Positions 47,301 to 54,050 of a DNA stretch of 64,000 nucleotides are shown piece by piece; positions within the stretch are counted from its first letter, which is position 1; every line of letters starts with the position of its first letter. Both the position numbers and the translations under genes were made by a program. The DNA is from Armatimonadota bacterium (GTDB lineage: Bacteria > Armatimonadota > Chthonomonadetes > Chthonomonadales > Chthonomonadaceae). The stretch is taken from NCBI GenBank assembly GCA_028871815.1, contig JAGWMJ010000001.1, positions 310,001-374,000 on the forward strand. Reading direction: 5' to 3'. Under the pieces are notes generated by a model. That model saw nothing but the letters and a program-made list of their open reading frames with translations, had not been told where the DNA came from and did not search any database.

Positions 47301-49491
47301 TATTGAGTACTTCGATGCACCAAAGGAGGCAGGCGACATCTATGAGACCTACGTGATAGATTGCGTCCCGGAGAGACAAGACCTCGACTTCATCCAGCTC
47401 GTCACTTCCACAAGCAAGATTGACGAAGTCATGCGGCTCCTGGATCGAGCTCTTGCGGATATGAATCTCAGTAGCAGTCCGCGCAATTGTGCTTTCTTGC
47501 TTGATCGACTTAAGGCCATAAGCGGTCGACTTGCGATGCGGTTTTCCAGCCGCGGGTCAGACCGGGGCGAATTGATTTCGCTGGCTCTCTTTGCGGATAA
47601 CTGTCTCCGGGCAGACGACGACTTAGCGGTATGGCCATCATTGTTCCGTGGGTTTCTAGTTCCGCTTGACGATGTTCGAGACCTACTATTTGGCGACGGC
47701 CGCATTCCACAAGGTGAGTTTTATGAGTCAGCAGAACAACCCGGCCACCTACGTGCAGACCTCGTACACATCTCTACTTCACGACGCGGGTTGCTTCAAT
47801 TTCAGTTTATCGAGGTCAAGTATCGGCGCTTGCTTCGGTCAGCATTGGATCCTGCCCTGCGAGCTTACATCCGGAAACAATTAGGACACACCCGGCAACA
47901 ATGGATGCAGAGCTATTTTAGCCCGACCCTCAGCCCAACACAGGCCGCAATTCGGCGCAAGAAACTCGCGCGAGCGCTACGCTTCTACGCAGACAAGGCC
48001 CGTCGTCACTCACTGAATGAAGAAGGACATAAACGCATTCTCACAGCGATTGACAGGCTTTACCGTTCGGATGCGGAAGTATCGGGTGATGTTCTTGAGG
48101 ACCGCGGGTACATATTCTGCCCTGAGCGGTCAGGTGGCGCGATGGAGGTGGATTTCGATGGCGCGAGCCGCATTTATCTATTTGGTCACGAAGGAATGCC
48201 AGACGCGGTTCCTAGCGCGGCTTTCATACCAATTGCGCCTTCAACGGCCGAACCACTAGTTGCCATTCCACACTCATATGGAATTGGTGATGAAAGCATA
48301 GATGCTTCATCTCAGGTCCATGACATGGAAGGAACAAGTGCGAGGGTAGGCCCCGACCATTCCCTCGATTTGGCGCTGCCAGACCATCAGAGTGAGGATT
48401 CCGCAGAAATACACCCGCAATCCGACCTCGCCGCTCCTTTCCAGCTTGGTGCAGGGAGTCTGCTGCTCGGAAATGCATTCGTGGGAGGCACACGTGTTAA
48501 CTGGAACGTCTCTGTTCACAGTAATCCGCATCTGATGATCGTGGGGCAACCTGGCACTGGAAAGACATATTGCCTAGTCCGTCTTTGCCGCCAGCTTCGC
48601 AAGTTAGGAATAGCACCTGTCATCTTTGACTTCCACGGCGACATCGAGGAACGACTCGCTTCAGAAGGCGAAACTTTGCGTTTTTCAGACCTGGAGAAGG
48701 GAATTGGCTTCAACCCGATGCGCGTTGTCCGAACGGGTGAGAACGCCTGGATAGACAACGTAGCTGATCTTCGCGATATCTTCGCGGCCATTTATCCCGA
48801 CCTTGGAGATCTGCAAACTCATGAAATCCGCGAAGCGATAAAGGAAAGCTACCGCGAATGTGGCTTTGGCCAATCGACGGGGATGAGCAGTCCCGGTATT
48901 CAGGAGCCGCCTAGCTTTCAACGTTTCTATGACATTCTCACCGAAAAGCCGAAACCGAATATCGGTGTCCTCGCTCGCCTCGGCGAGTTAAATGACTATG
49001 GCTTTTTCCGCAACACGGATTCTCCTTCGACATTACTCGATACGCGAGATCCAACGATCGTCCGTCTATATCGTACACAGAATGAGGTACTTCAGAACGC
49101 GCTGGCCTCGTTCGTGCTGTTCAACCTCTACCAAAACATGTTTCTAAGAGGACCTCAGCACACCCTTACGCATTCAATTCTCTTTGATGAAGCCCATCGG
49201 GCGAGCCACCTCAAGCTCATACCAACGATGGCGAAAGAGTGCCGCAAATATGGCCTCGCAATGATCGTGGCATCACAGGAGGCCAAGGATTTCAACGTCT
49301 CACTTTTCTCCGCCATTTCAAACTACCTTATACTGCGAGTCACAGAAATCGACGCGAAGTTCCTAGCTCGCACCGTTGGAGCAAATGCGGAAACGCATGC
49401 GCTTGCGAGTCGCCTGAAGTCACTTGCAGATCGCACGGCGCTCTTTTTCAGCCCCGGAAAGCGTCCAACTGGAATTGAACTACAGGAGTAG
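44368..49491 (+). CDS. large PD-(D/E)xK / HerA-like ATPase protein (DptH- or MAD8-like)
   Basis: The ATG at 44368 overlaps the previous stop by 8 bases and gives 1707 residues. The first ~1000 residues are unfamiliar. A nuclease-type signature follows: D1131 (ADLVHIS) and E1149-x-K1151 in FQFIEVKYRR. The C-terminal ~330 residues are a HerA/FtsK-type ATPase, with Walker A GQPGTGKT (1393-1400), FDFHGDIEERL after it, and Walker B ILFDEAHRA (D1607, E1608) followed by a sensor-type IVASQEAKDF. Size and layout resemble DptH. It is likely the DNA-translocating effector of the operon. The role is inferred. Confidence 0.82.
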   Translation: MSEITSEGMLSEVHTRSLREAFCSLLGSPSEGTMAFARCLSPETVAALTAITPLEIPGWEVYGVVGEDVTGARQITADQAIDLREAKRDSILLLVDIHSAGAGIYGIYSAVREIGERDLFTAAIAATKKLLSRTDRSFAEEACRRGRRLGRLNAISPWREFDFYASCAGNPSSIGAEVSRLGLWPIANREGGSKSEDLERSAVIVERLLLSSSATLTARARVDTLLLPAEDRVRAVELEKFLRDTDGLRWTDAILRARYHPAVWLNAINPGFDSQQLKSIEIVSWRSRPDADPLKWSGLRCGPEGVLQFILSVDERESEQCRLTVRWKVAPPGLDAGAITYKIAVVTGQRSELASREVSHTGKETQQCVFSGADFADLDTDGKWEVKIVVHPVGESEPSPFDERDSLRWKESEEFILQFGHSDDPHAAVGLGRRVRALVEEAVKLNQDEFALACTTSITEDRQSCIGYRIAGRSARVFRPPMLRAIEEEWYARDGRAGRWRVRVREDGTPLRPPEFVEMSQQALQDSSWRRMEDTSRLLSQRAKGRGGLLGLIHHDSERTTDYVNAWATALEAALSAGREDLTLVHTLEVQSLDGTVRGLIVLPSHPLRIAWHQAYDELGYYMRYQEKLKAAEVVKTLHELDGSFIPAFLPGLNMGEVFVFGDTLGFYTVAMTLHDEPEPQATIALLARCLASSREEFALSVGSTAAQALSREITKYADLHDEFDPLHIHALRPGDGFMVAQALGQTLRPNELSGRPIDDIDDESNEARVAAVPTGRLTGPGFRLNLFPSAASRDASLSGRFLAEIAERRRAGAGAVPAEDRWMLETYEKEGITQPRLKWARRDHSEPREPAHLALAFDTFDSSIETVPVSSLHEARPLEAFGMVPGIARVFSFRPTPTWITMVAPNVDGEKHPHARVLTDRLLRLHAVILRLVAANLGGGVDSWPTLKTHISADKADSVRRLHELSDWVVTVDRNAGIEYFDAPKEAGDIYETYVIDCVPERQDLDFIQLVTSTSKIDEVMRLLDRALADMNLSSSPRNCAFLLDRLKAISGRLAMRFSSRGSDRGELISLALFADNCLRADDDLAVWPSLFRGFLVPLDDVRDLLFGDGRIPQGEFYESAEQPGHLRADLVHISTSRRGLLQFQFIEVKYRRLLRSALDPALRAYIRKQLGHTRQQWMQSYFSPTLSPTQAAIRRKKLARALRFYADKARRHSLNEEGHKRILTAIDRLYRSDAEVSGDVLEDRGYIFCPERSGGAMEVDFDGASRIYLFGHEGMPDAVPSAAFIPIAPSTAEPLVAIPHSYGIGDESIDASSQVHDMEGTSARVGPDHSLDLALPDHQSEDSAEIHPQSDLAAPFQLGAGSLLLGNAFVGGTRVNWNVSVHSNPHLMIVGQPGTGKTYCLVRLCRQLRKLGIAPVIFDFHGDIEERLASEGETLRFSDLEKGIGFNPMRVVRTGENAWIDNVADLRDIFAAIYPDLGDLQTHEIREAIKESYRECGFGQSTGMSSPGIQEPPSFQRFYDILTEKPKPNIGVLARLGELNDYGFFRNTDSPSTLLDTRDPTIVRLYRTQNEVLQNALASFVLFNLYQNMFLRGPQHTLTHSILFDEAHRASHLKLIPTMAKECRKYGLAMIVASQEAKDFNVSLFSAISNYLILRVTEIDAKFLARTVGANAETHALASRLKSLADRTALFFSPGKRPTGIELQE

Positions 49492-49649
49492 CTGTGTTCA
49501 ACGACTATTGGTCCATGCAATGAACTAATCCGCCACTGGTCCTTTCCAACTACCAAGCACACGCTGCTTACTTCTTCTCTGTGTACTTTTGTGACAATTT
49601 CCGTGATAATGAGTTCTTGCTTGCATCAAACGCAACCAAAGTGTCAACG

Positions 49650-49995
49650 GGGGCGGGCGGAACACGAGCCGGAGCGCACAGGGCGCTTATCTGCCGCAGC
49701 CGAAGTGCTTGACGCCTTTGCGAGCGTAGGTGCGAAAGCGTTCGACCTCACGATCACGTCCGAGCCCGGGAAGAAGATCGGCTACAGGCGCGGCGTCCGC
49801 GGTCAGCAGCTCCGCCAAGGTCTGCCGGAGCCGCTTGCGCCCTGCGGTGGCGAGTTCGGCGTCGGCGCCGATCCGACTGCCTCCGGCGCCACTCGGGCGC
49901 GGTCATCAGGAACTTCAAGCTCAAGTTATGCCCCGCGTTGCACCGTGATGGCTGCTTGCCATGTCCGGCCGACCAGCGCGGAGACCGTCCGCCCG
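49650..49995 (+). pseudogene. RepB-type DNA primase relic
   Basis: Translated in changing frames, the stretch gives VLDAFASVGAKAFDLTITSE and then RGQQLRQGLPE, which match the N-terminus of RepB-family plasmid primases as I remember it. A jump leads to GADPTASGATR and, in a neighbouring frame, RNFKLK-type residues, which match a C-terminal motif of the same family. The middle is missing and at least one frameshift is present, so this is a deleted remnant of plasmid or ICE replication DNA. GC content jumps up here after the AT-rich operon. Confidence 0.5.
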
Positions 49996-50166
49996 TGGCT
50001 ATAACTATGCGGGTTGTTTATGCGGGTTGCACCGTGTCCGCCCTTGCAAACCAAGGCGCGCTCGGTGGTTCGCTTCATCCTCCGATCGAGCCGTCGGAGG
50101 CGAGCACGACACGGAACAATTGCGCCCGGTCCGCGCGTGAAATGAAGCAGGCCCTTCTCAAGACAA

Positions 50167-50213
50167 TGGGCAGTACTGGACTTGAACCAGTGACCTCCTC
50201 CGTGTGAAGGTGG
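50167..50213 (-). repeat. tRNA-Val 3'-end-like repeat, copy 1 (possible att site)
   Basis: On the minus strand this reads as the anticodon arm (loop TTCACAC), T arm (CTGGTTCAAGTCCAG) and 3' acceptor end of a tRNA-Val(CAC). It matches 53248-53294 at 43 of 47 bases, in the same orientation. The 5' half is degenerate, so a complete tRNA is unlikely. The two copies flank the nuclease-helicase gene. Confidence 0.7.
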
Positions 50214-50401
50214 CCTGGACGCTTGCGCGACTACCACGTACTACTGCCAGCGCCTCTTCACAGCGTTCACGATTCCGCCCCGATTCTCCTCAGGAGACGC
50301 GGTCTTTTCCTACACACCGAACGCCTTGTTCCGGGCACACGAAGATACTCGACTGCCGCAGGCTGCCGGAGTTAAGCAACCATGGGTGTGGCGCGCGGCG
50401 C

Positions 50402-52684
50402 CTATTGGTCTGTGACCGATTCTTCGAGGCTCAACTCGTCTTCGCCAGCTGCATCACGCTTCAATGTCGCGAAGTATTGCTCGATGGCTGCGCGGCAGCG
50501 CTCCTCGCACGCCTCCCGCTCATCCCGGTCGCGCAGCCGTGCCCAGACTGTACAATTGACCTCATAGAACGCGCGGTCACGGGCGTAGCCGACGAAGTCC
50601 ATGCGGGAAAACCGGTTGAAAGGGCCGACGTTGATGACCTGCTGCACCTCCGATCTTGTTAGGCCCGCAGGTTCACGCAGCCGCGACATTCCTCGCTCGG
50701 CCTCCAGACCGCAGGCGAGCCTGGTCAGGTAGAAACGGTGGAACCGGTCGGCCACGTCGCTCACGCGGGCGCGGCCGTGGTCATCCACGCACTCCAGCAG
50801 CGCCAGGAACCACACGGGCTTGTAGGAGTGCGTCATATCCATCGCGGCCAGGAATCGCACGAAGTCGTCATAAAGGGTTTCGTCCGTGACCTCCGCCAGC
50901 CCGTACTTCGCCCGTATCTCAGCCACGCGGTCCGCAGCGAAGTAGGGCACCCGGCTGCGGCGGCCAAGCTCCACAACCTCGTCGGCCGGCAGCTCGCCGC
51001 GCAGCCATCGGTCCAGCACCCAGCCCTCTGACTTGCGCAGCATCCGCGAGAGCGCGGGTGCGGTGACCATTCCCTCCACGCGCTCCTGCCAGTCGAAGAT
51101 GTCCACGAGCTGGTAGTCGGTGGCCCACAGGTGGAGCCGTAACTCCTGCGGCAGTGCGCCGTCCTCATCCTGGAACACGCGTGCGCCGGCCCGGTAGCGC
51201 GCTTTCCGAAGGAGCCGGTGCAGGCTGAGAGCGCGGTTGTGTCGTGAAAAGACATCCACAAAGTCGAAGACAACGAGGTAGTCCTTGCCGGCGTGACGGC
51301 GCATGCCACGGCCGAGCTGCTGCTGGTAGAGCACCTTCGAGAGCGTGGGCCTGCCCATCAGCAGCACTTCCGTTCGCGGCGCATCCCAGCCCTCGTTCAA
51401 CACGTCGCAGGCACAAAGCACTTGCAGCTTCCCGCGGTCGTACGAATCGAGGACTCTCCGTCGGTCGTCCTTTGCGAGCTGCCCACTGACAGCGGCGGCG
51501 GGCACGCCTGCCTCGCGGAACCGCCGTGCCATCTCCTCGGCGTGCGCCAAGCTGACGCAAAAGGTGACTGCACTGCGGCCATGCACGTTCCGGCAGTATG
51601 TGTCCACAATCAGGGCGTTGCGCTCCGGCACGGTCACCCGCTGCTCCAGGTCCGCCTGCCGGTAGACCGTGCCGTTGAAGCGCAAGTTCCGAAGATCCAC
51701 GTTCGTCTCGACGCGGAAGCAGCGAACGTCGCACAGCACTCCCTGTCGCACAGCGGTCTCCAGGTCCATCCGGTGTGCGGCCTCGCGGAAGACCTCCAGC
51801 GCACTCAACCCATCGGCGCGGTCTTCCGTGCCCGTCAGGCCCAGCAGGAACTGCGGATCGAAATACCGCACGACGGCTTGGTAGGTTCTGGCCGTGGCAT
51901 GGTGGGCCTCATCGATCACGATGTAGCCGAAGTGCCGGGCGTCGAAGCGGTTGAGCTGGCCGTGCATCGCCTGGATGGTGCCGACGATCACCTGTGCCCG
52001 CTCGTCGCCTCCGTCGCCCAGCCGTGCCCGCGTCGCCTCCGGCCACAGCTCTGCGAATCGAGCGATCGCCTGGTCCACTAGCTCGATTGTGTGCGCCAGG
52101 AAGAGGCTGCGCAATCCCATCCGACGGGCATCTTCCACTGCCGTCGTCGTCTTTCCGGCGCCCACAGCGTGTGAGAGGAGGGCGATCTCGTTCCCCTCGC
52201 GGCGGAGCGCATCGAGGCTGGCCAGCGCCTCCCTCTGGTGCTCAAACAGCTCGACCAGGGCGCCGCGTTTGCAGGGCAAATGCTCCTGCGGGATGACTAG
52301 CCGCACGGGGGCGTCAAGCAGAACGGAAAGGTGCTCGCGAACGCGCTCGGGATCTTTGCCGATCTGCCAGTCGGACCAGCGCAGCACGCGCCAGCCTGCG
52401 TGGATCAGGCTATTCTGCCGCACAAGCTGGTCGGCGTAGTCGCCGTGCGCCAGGACAGCAGGGTGGTGGTATGTCTCGCCATCTATCTCAATTGCATAGC
52501 GGTCGAGGAGCGATTCAAGGGCGAAGTCGATGAACCGGCTGCGCCCCTCGATGTCCTCATATCCGTACTGCGGCACGAGCTTGGCGGCCGCCGCAGGACC
52601 GAACACGTCCTGGAACAGCTCGACGAAGCGCTCTTCTGTACGATATGGAGTGGCAGTACGAGCTGACAATATGGTCCTCGGCAA
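50402..52684 (-). CDS. DUF559/Vsr-like nuclease fused to SF2 DEAD/DEAH helicase
   Basis: The 760-residue protein begins with an endonuclease-type domain (RFIDFALESLLDRYAIEIDG, then YHHP and GWRVLRWSDWQIGKDP), like DUF559/Vsr nucleases. The SF2 helicase core follows: Walker A VGAGKTTTA, DEAH box VIDEAHHATA, LGLTGTEDRADG, and the C-terminal motif VI QQLGRGMRRH. The last ~250 residues are of unknown fold. The TTG at 52684 is the first start, with no strong ribosome site. It is the only intact gene between the two tRNA-Val repeats, so it may be an integrated defence cargo. Confidence 0.82.
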   Translation of the reverse strand: MPRTILSARTATPYRTEERFVELFQDVFGPAAAAKLVPQYGYEDIEGRSRFIDFALESLLDRYAIEIDGETYHHPAVLAHGDYADQLVRQNSLIHAGWRVLRWSDWQIGKDPERVREHLSVLLDAPVRLVIPQEHLPCKRGALVELFEHQREALASLDALRREGNEIALLSHAVGAGKTTTAVEDARRMGLRSLFLAHTIELVDQAIARFAELWPEATRARLGDGGDERAQVIVGTIQAMHGQLNRFDARHFGYIVIDEAHHATARTYQAVVRYFDPQFLLGLTGTEDRADGLSALEVFREAAHRMDLETAVRQGVLCDVRCFRVETNVDLRNLRFNGTVYRQADLEQRVTVPERNALIVDTYCRNVHGRSAVTFCVSLAHAEEMARRFREAGVPAAAVSGQLAKDDRRRVLDSYDRGKLQVLCACDVLNEGWDAPRTEVLLMGRPTLSKVLYQQQLGRGMRRHAGKDYLVVFDFVDVFSRHNRALSLHRLLRKARYRAGARVFQDEDGALPQELRLHLWATDYQLVDIFDWQERVEGMVTAPALSRMLRKSEGWVLDRWLRGELPADEVVELGRRSRVPYFAADRVAEIRAKYGLAEVTDETLYDDFVRFLAAMDMTHSYKPVWFLALLECVDDHGRARVSDVADRFHRFYLTRLACGLEAERGMSRLREPAGLTRSEVQQVINVGPFNRFSRMDFVGYARDRAFYEVNCTVWARLRDRDEREACEERCRAAIEQYFATLKRDAAGEDELSLEESVTDQ

Positions 52685-52844
52685 AGGCTATCGGCGCTGA
52701 TGCTCGGCCTGTTCGCCATAAGGCGCGACGGCACCTCCGCATTAGCCTCGATGACGCGGCCGGGTAGGTGTCAACACATTCCGTCGCCAATCTCGCGGCT
52801 GACCTCGGGCCATCCCTCCGCGGAGGGCCTCCTGCGTACGGAAG

Positions 52845-52993
52845 ACGTGCTGCGCGGGCTATACGATTTGCTGGTAACGTCCAGCCTGCGGGAGCGGCTG
52901 GCTCAGCCTCCGGCCGACCTCGTCGCGGGGCTTACGGCGCCGGACGCCGTGGAATCCCGTCTGCCCCGCGTAACGCCAAATGCCAGCAGGTGA
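52845..52993 (+). pseudogene. possible N-terminal fragment of a DUF3427-type helicase
   Basis: GLYDLLVTSSLRERLAQPPA and DLVAGLTAPDAVESRLPRV resemble, from memory, the N-terminal segment preceding the nuclease domain in DUF3427 helicases. The frame stops after about 50 matching codons and nothing follows. The match is weak and short, so it may be chance. Confidence 0.28.
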
Positions 52994-53028
52994 GGCAACG
53001 TGAAGAGTCATCACTCGTGAGCCAGGAC

Positions 53029-53062
53029 GGGGCGGTTGCGCGCGGAAGTGGGCAACCGCCCC
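53029..53062. other. perfect 11-base-pair stem-loop
   Basis: GGGGCGGTTGC at 53029-53039 and its exact complement at 53052-53062 are separated by 12 bases. No T tract follows on either strand. It could be a factor-dependent terminator or a mobile-element boundary structure. Confidence 0.5.
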
Positions 53063-53109
53063 AGTGGTTCCTCGGATCACGGTACATCGAGGCGGCTAAT
53101 GCAAGGAAC

Positions 53110-53169
53110 CTTGCAGTACCGAAAGCCAATGTAAATGAACGCCAAAGAATCTACATTAGGAAGGCCGTG
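53110..53169. promoter_or_regulatory. orphan copy of the fic operator
   Basis: About 43 of 60 bases match 35041-35100. The AATGTAA and TACATTAG half sites are kept with the same 16-base spacing. No Fic gene or other clear gene follows on the matching (left) side. It is either a second target of the Fic regulator or the remnant of a lost Fic locus. Confidence 0.55.
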
Positions 53170-53247
53170 GAAGCCGCGTCTGGTGCTGCCCGTGATCGCC
53201 CAGCAACAACACCCCTGCGCCAACTGCGCCAAATCCCGCCGGCAAGA

Positions 53248-53319
53248 TGGGCAGTACTGGATTTGAACCAGTGACCTCCTCGGTGTGAACGAGGCGCACT
53301 GTTTTGTGCTCAATTGCCC
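53248..53319 (-). tRNA. degenerate tRNA-Val(CAC)-like element, att repeat copy 2
   Basis: The 72-base minus-strand segment has a 3' half matching tRNA-Val well: anticodon stem CCTCG/CGAGG with loop TTCACAC, T arm CTGGTTCAAATCCAG and acceptor ACTGCCC. The 5' acceptor GGGCAAT pairs at six of seven positions. The D arm is only three pairs and lacks the GG of the loop, so function is doubtful. The 3' part repeats at 50167-50213. It may be an attachment site or an element-borne tRNA relic. Confidence 0.4.
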
Positions 53320-53605
53320 AGTTTTCGTGCTCAGACGGGCATTCTTGCCGTCCACTTTTTTGGGAAACGAGGCGCTCAGTTTTTTGAGCGTAATTAAGTA
53401 TACCTCAAACTAGGCCGGTCCGCTGAATGGCCGAGCCCATTGTTCAGTTCGTACCACTCTGACCGGATTCGGCTCATTCATGCAGATCAAACAGGTGGCT
53501 TACTGCTCCGGGCATCGCCAGAGTCCCGGATTCCTGTGTGCCTGTGTTACCTATTCGCCAACAAGCTCATCTGCGGCCCTGATACAACCTTGCGCCCCAA
53601 ACGCC
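53320..53605. other. AT-rich intergenic stretch with small hairpin
   Basis: No gene is supported. CGCTCA/TGAGCG around a T-rich loop (about 53373-53391) forms a small hairpin, and similar words recur near 53290-53315. It could end transcription of the Argonaute operon arriving from the right. Confidence 0.4.
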
Positions 53606-53986
53606 CTAGCAGTCTACGGTACCGACTGGGCAATCCGACGGACGGCGATCGTTCCAGACGACAACGAGCCGCTCTCTGTTTCTTCCGTGCCATCTCCTGA
53701 TGTTGTGAAACCACTTCGACAAGGTCGTCCCATGTAGAGGCTCGCCTGTGCAGATGTCGAAGTTGTTCGACTCGCCCTGGTACGACACACGGAAGTGCGG
53801 CGGTGGGTGCTCGCGCGAGAAGATCTCTATCTTCAACCCGTCGATTCTATCCACAAGTCGTTCCTCAATGCGCCGTTTGCCGTTTTCTAGTAGCGGGCCG
53901 ATTTCGAAATCACGGGACAATTCCGCAGTCAGATCATCATCTACTGGAACTGACCACTCCTTGAAGAGCTCTGTATCTTCTACCAT
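53606..53986 (-). CDS. DUF4160 family protein
   Basis: ATG 53986 follows GAGGACTCC. The 126-residue protein has the DUF4160 core KIEIFSREHPPPHFRVSYQG and later WFHNIRRWHGRNRERLVVVW. DUF4160 proteins are often encoded in toxin-antitoxin-like pairs; the function is not known. It is the last gene of the six-gene Argonaute operon, 64 bases after the metallopeptidase gene. Here it could be an accessory or an antitoxin-like partner (inference). Confidence 0.75.
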   Translation of the reverse strand: MVEDTELFKEWSVPVDDDLTAELSRDFEIGPLLENGKRRIEERLVDRIDGLKIEIFSREHPPPHFRVSYQGESNNFDICTGEPLHGTTLSKWFHNIRRWHGRNRERLVVVWNDRRPSDCPVGTVDC

Positions 53987-54050
53987 TACGGAGTCCTCGT
54001 CATCTCTCCTGATACGTGGGGTATACGGTCGATGGCGACACACACCTCCA

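Noticed and set aside
38612-49491. Phosphorothioation (Dnd/Ssp) locus
   Set aside because: Parts resemble DptF and DptH, but no dndB-E or ssp modification genes are present in the window, so a complete Dnd/Ssp system cannot be claimed.
53248-53319. Functional tRNA-Val gene
   Set aside because: The D arm is too short and lacks the GG of the loop, and the acceptor has a mismatch; kept only as a degenerate tRNA-like att candidate.
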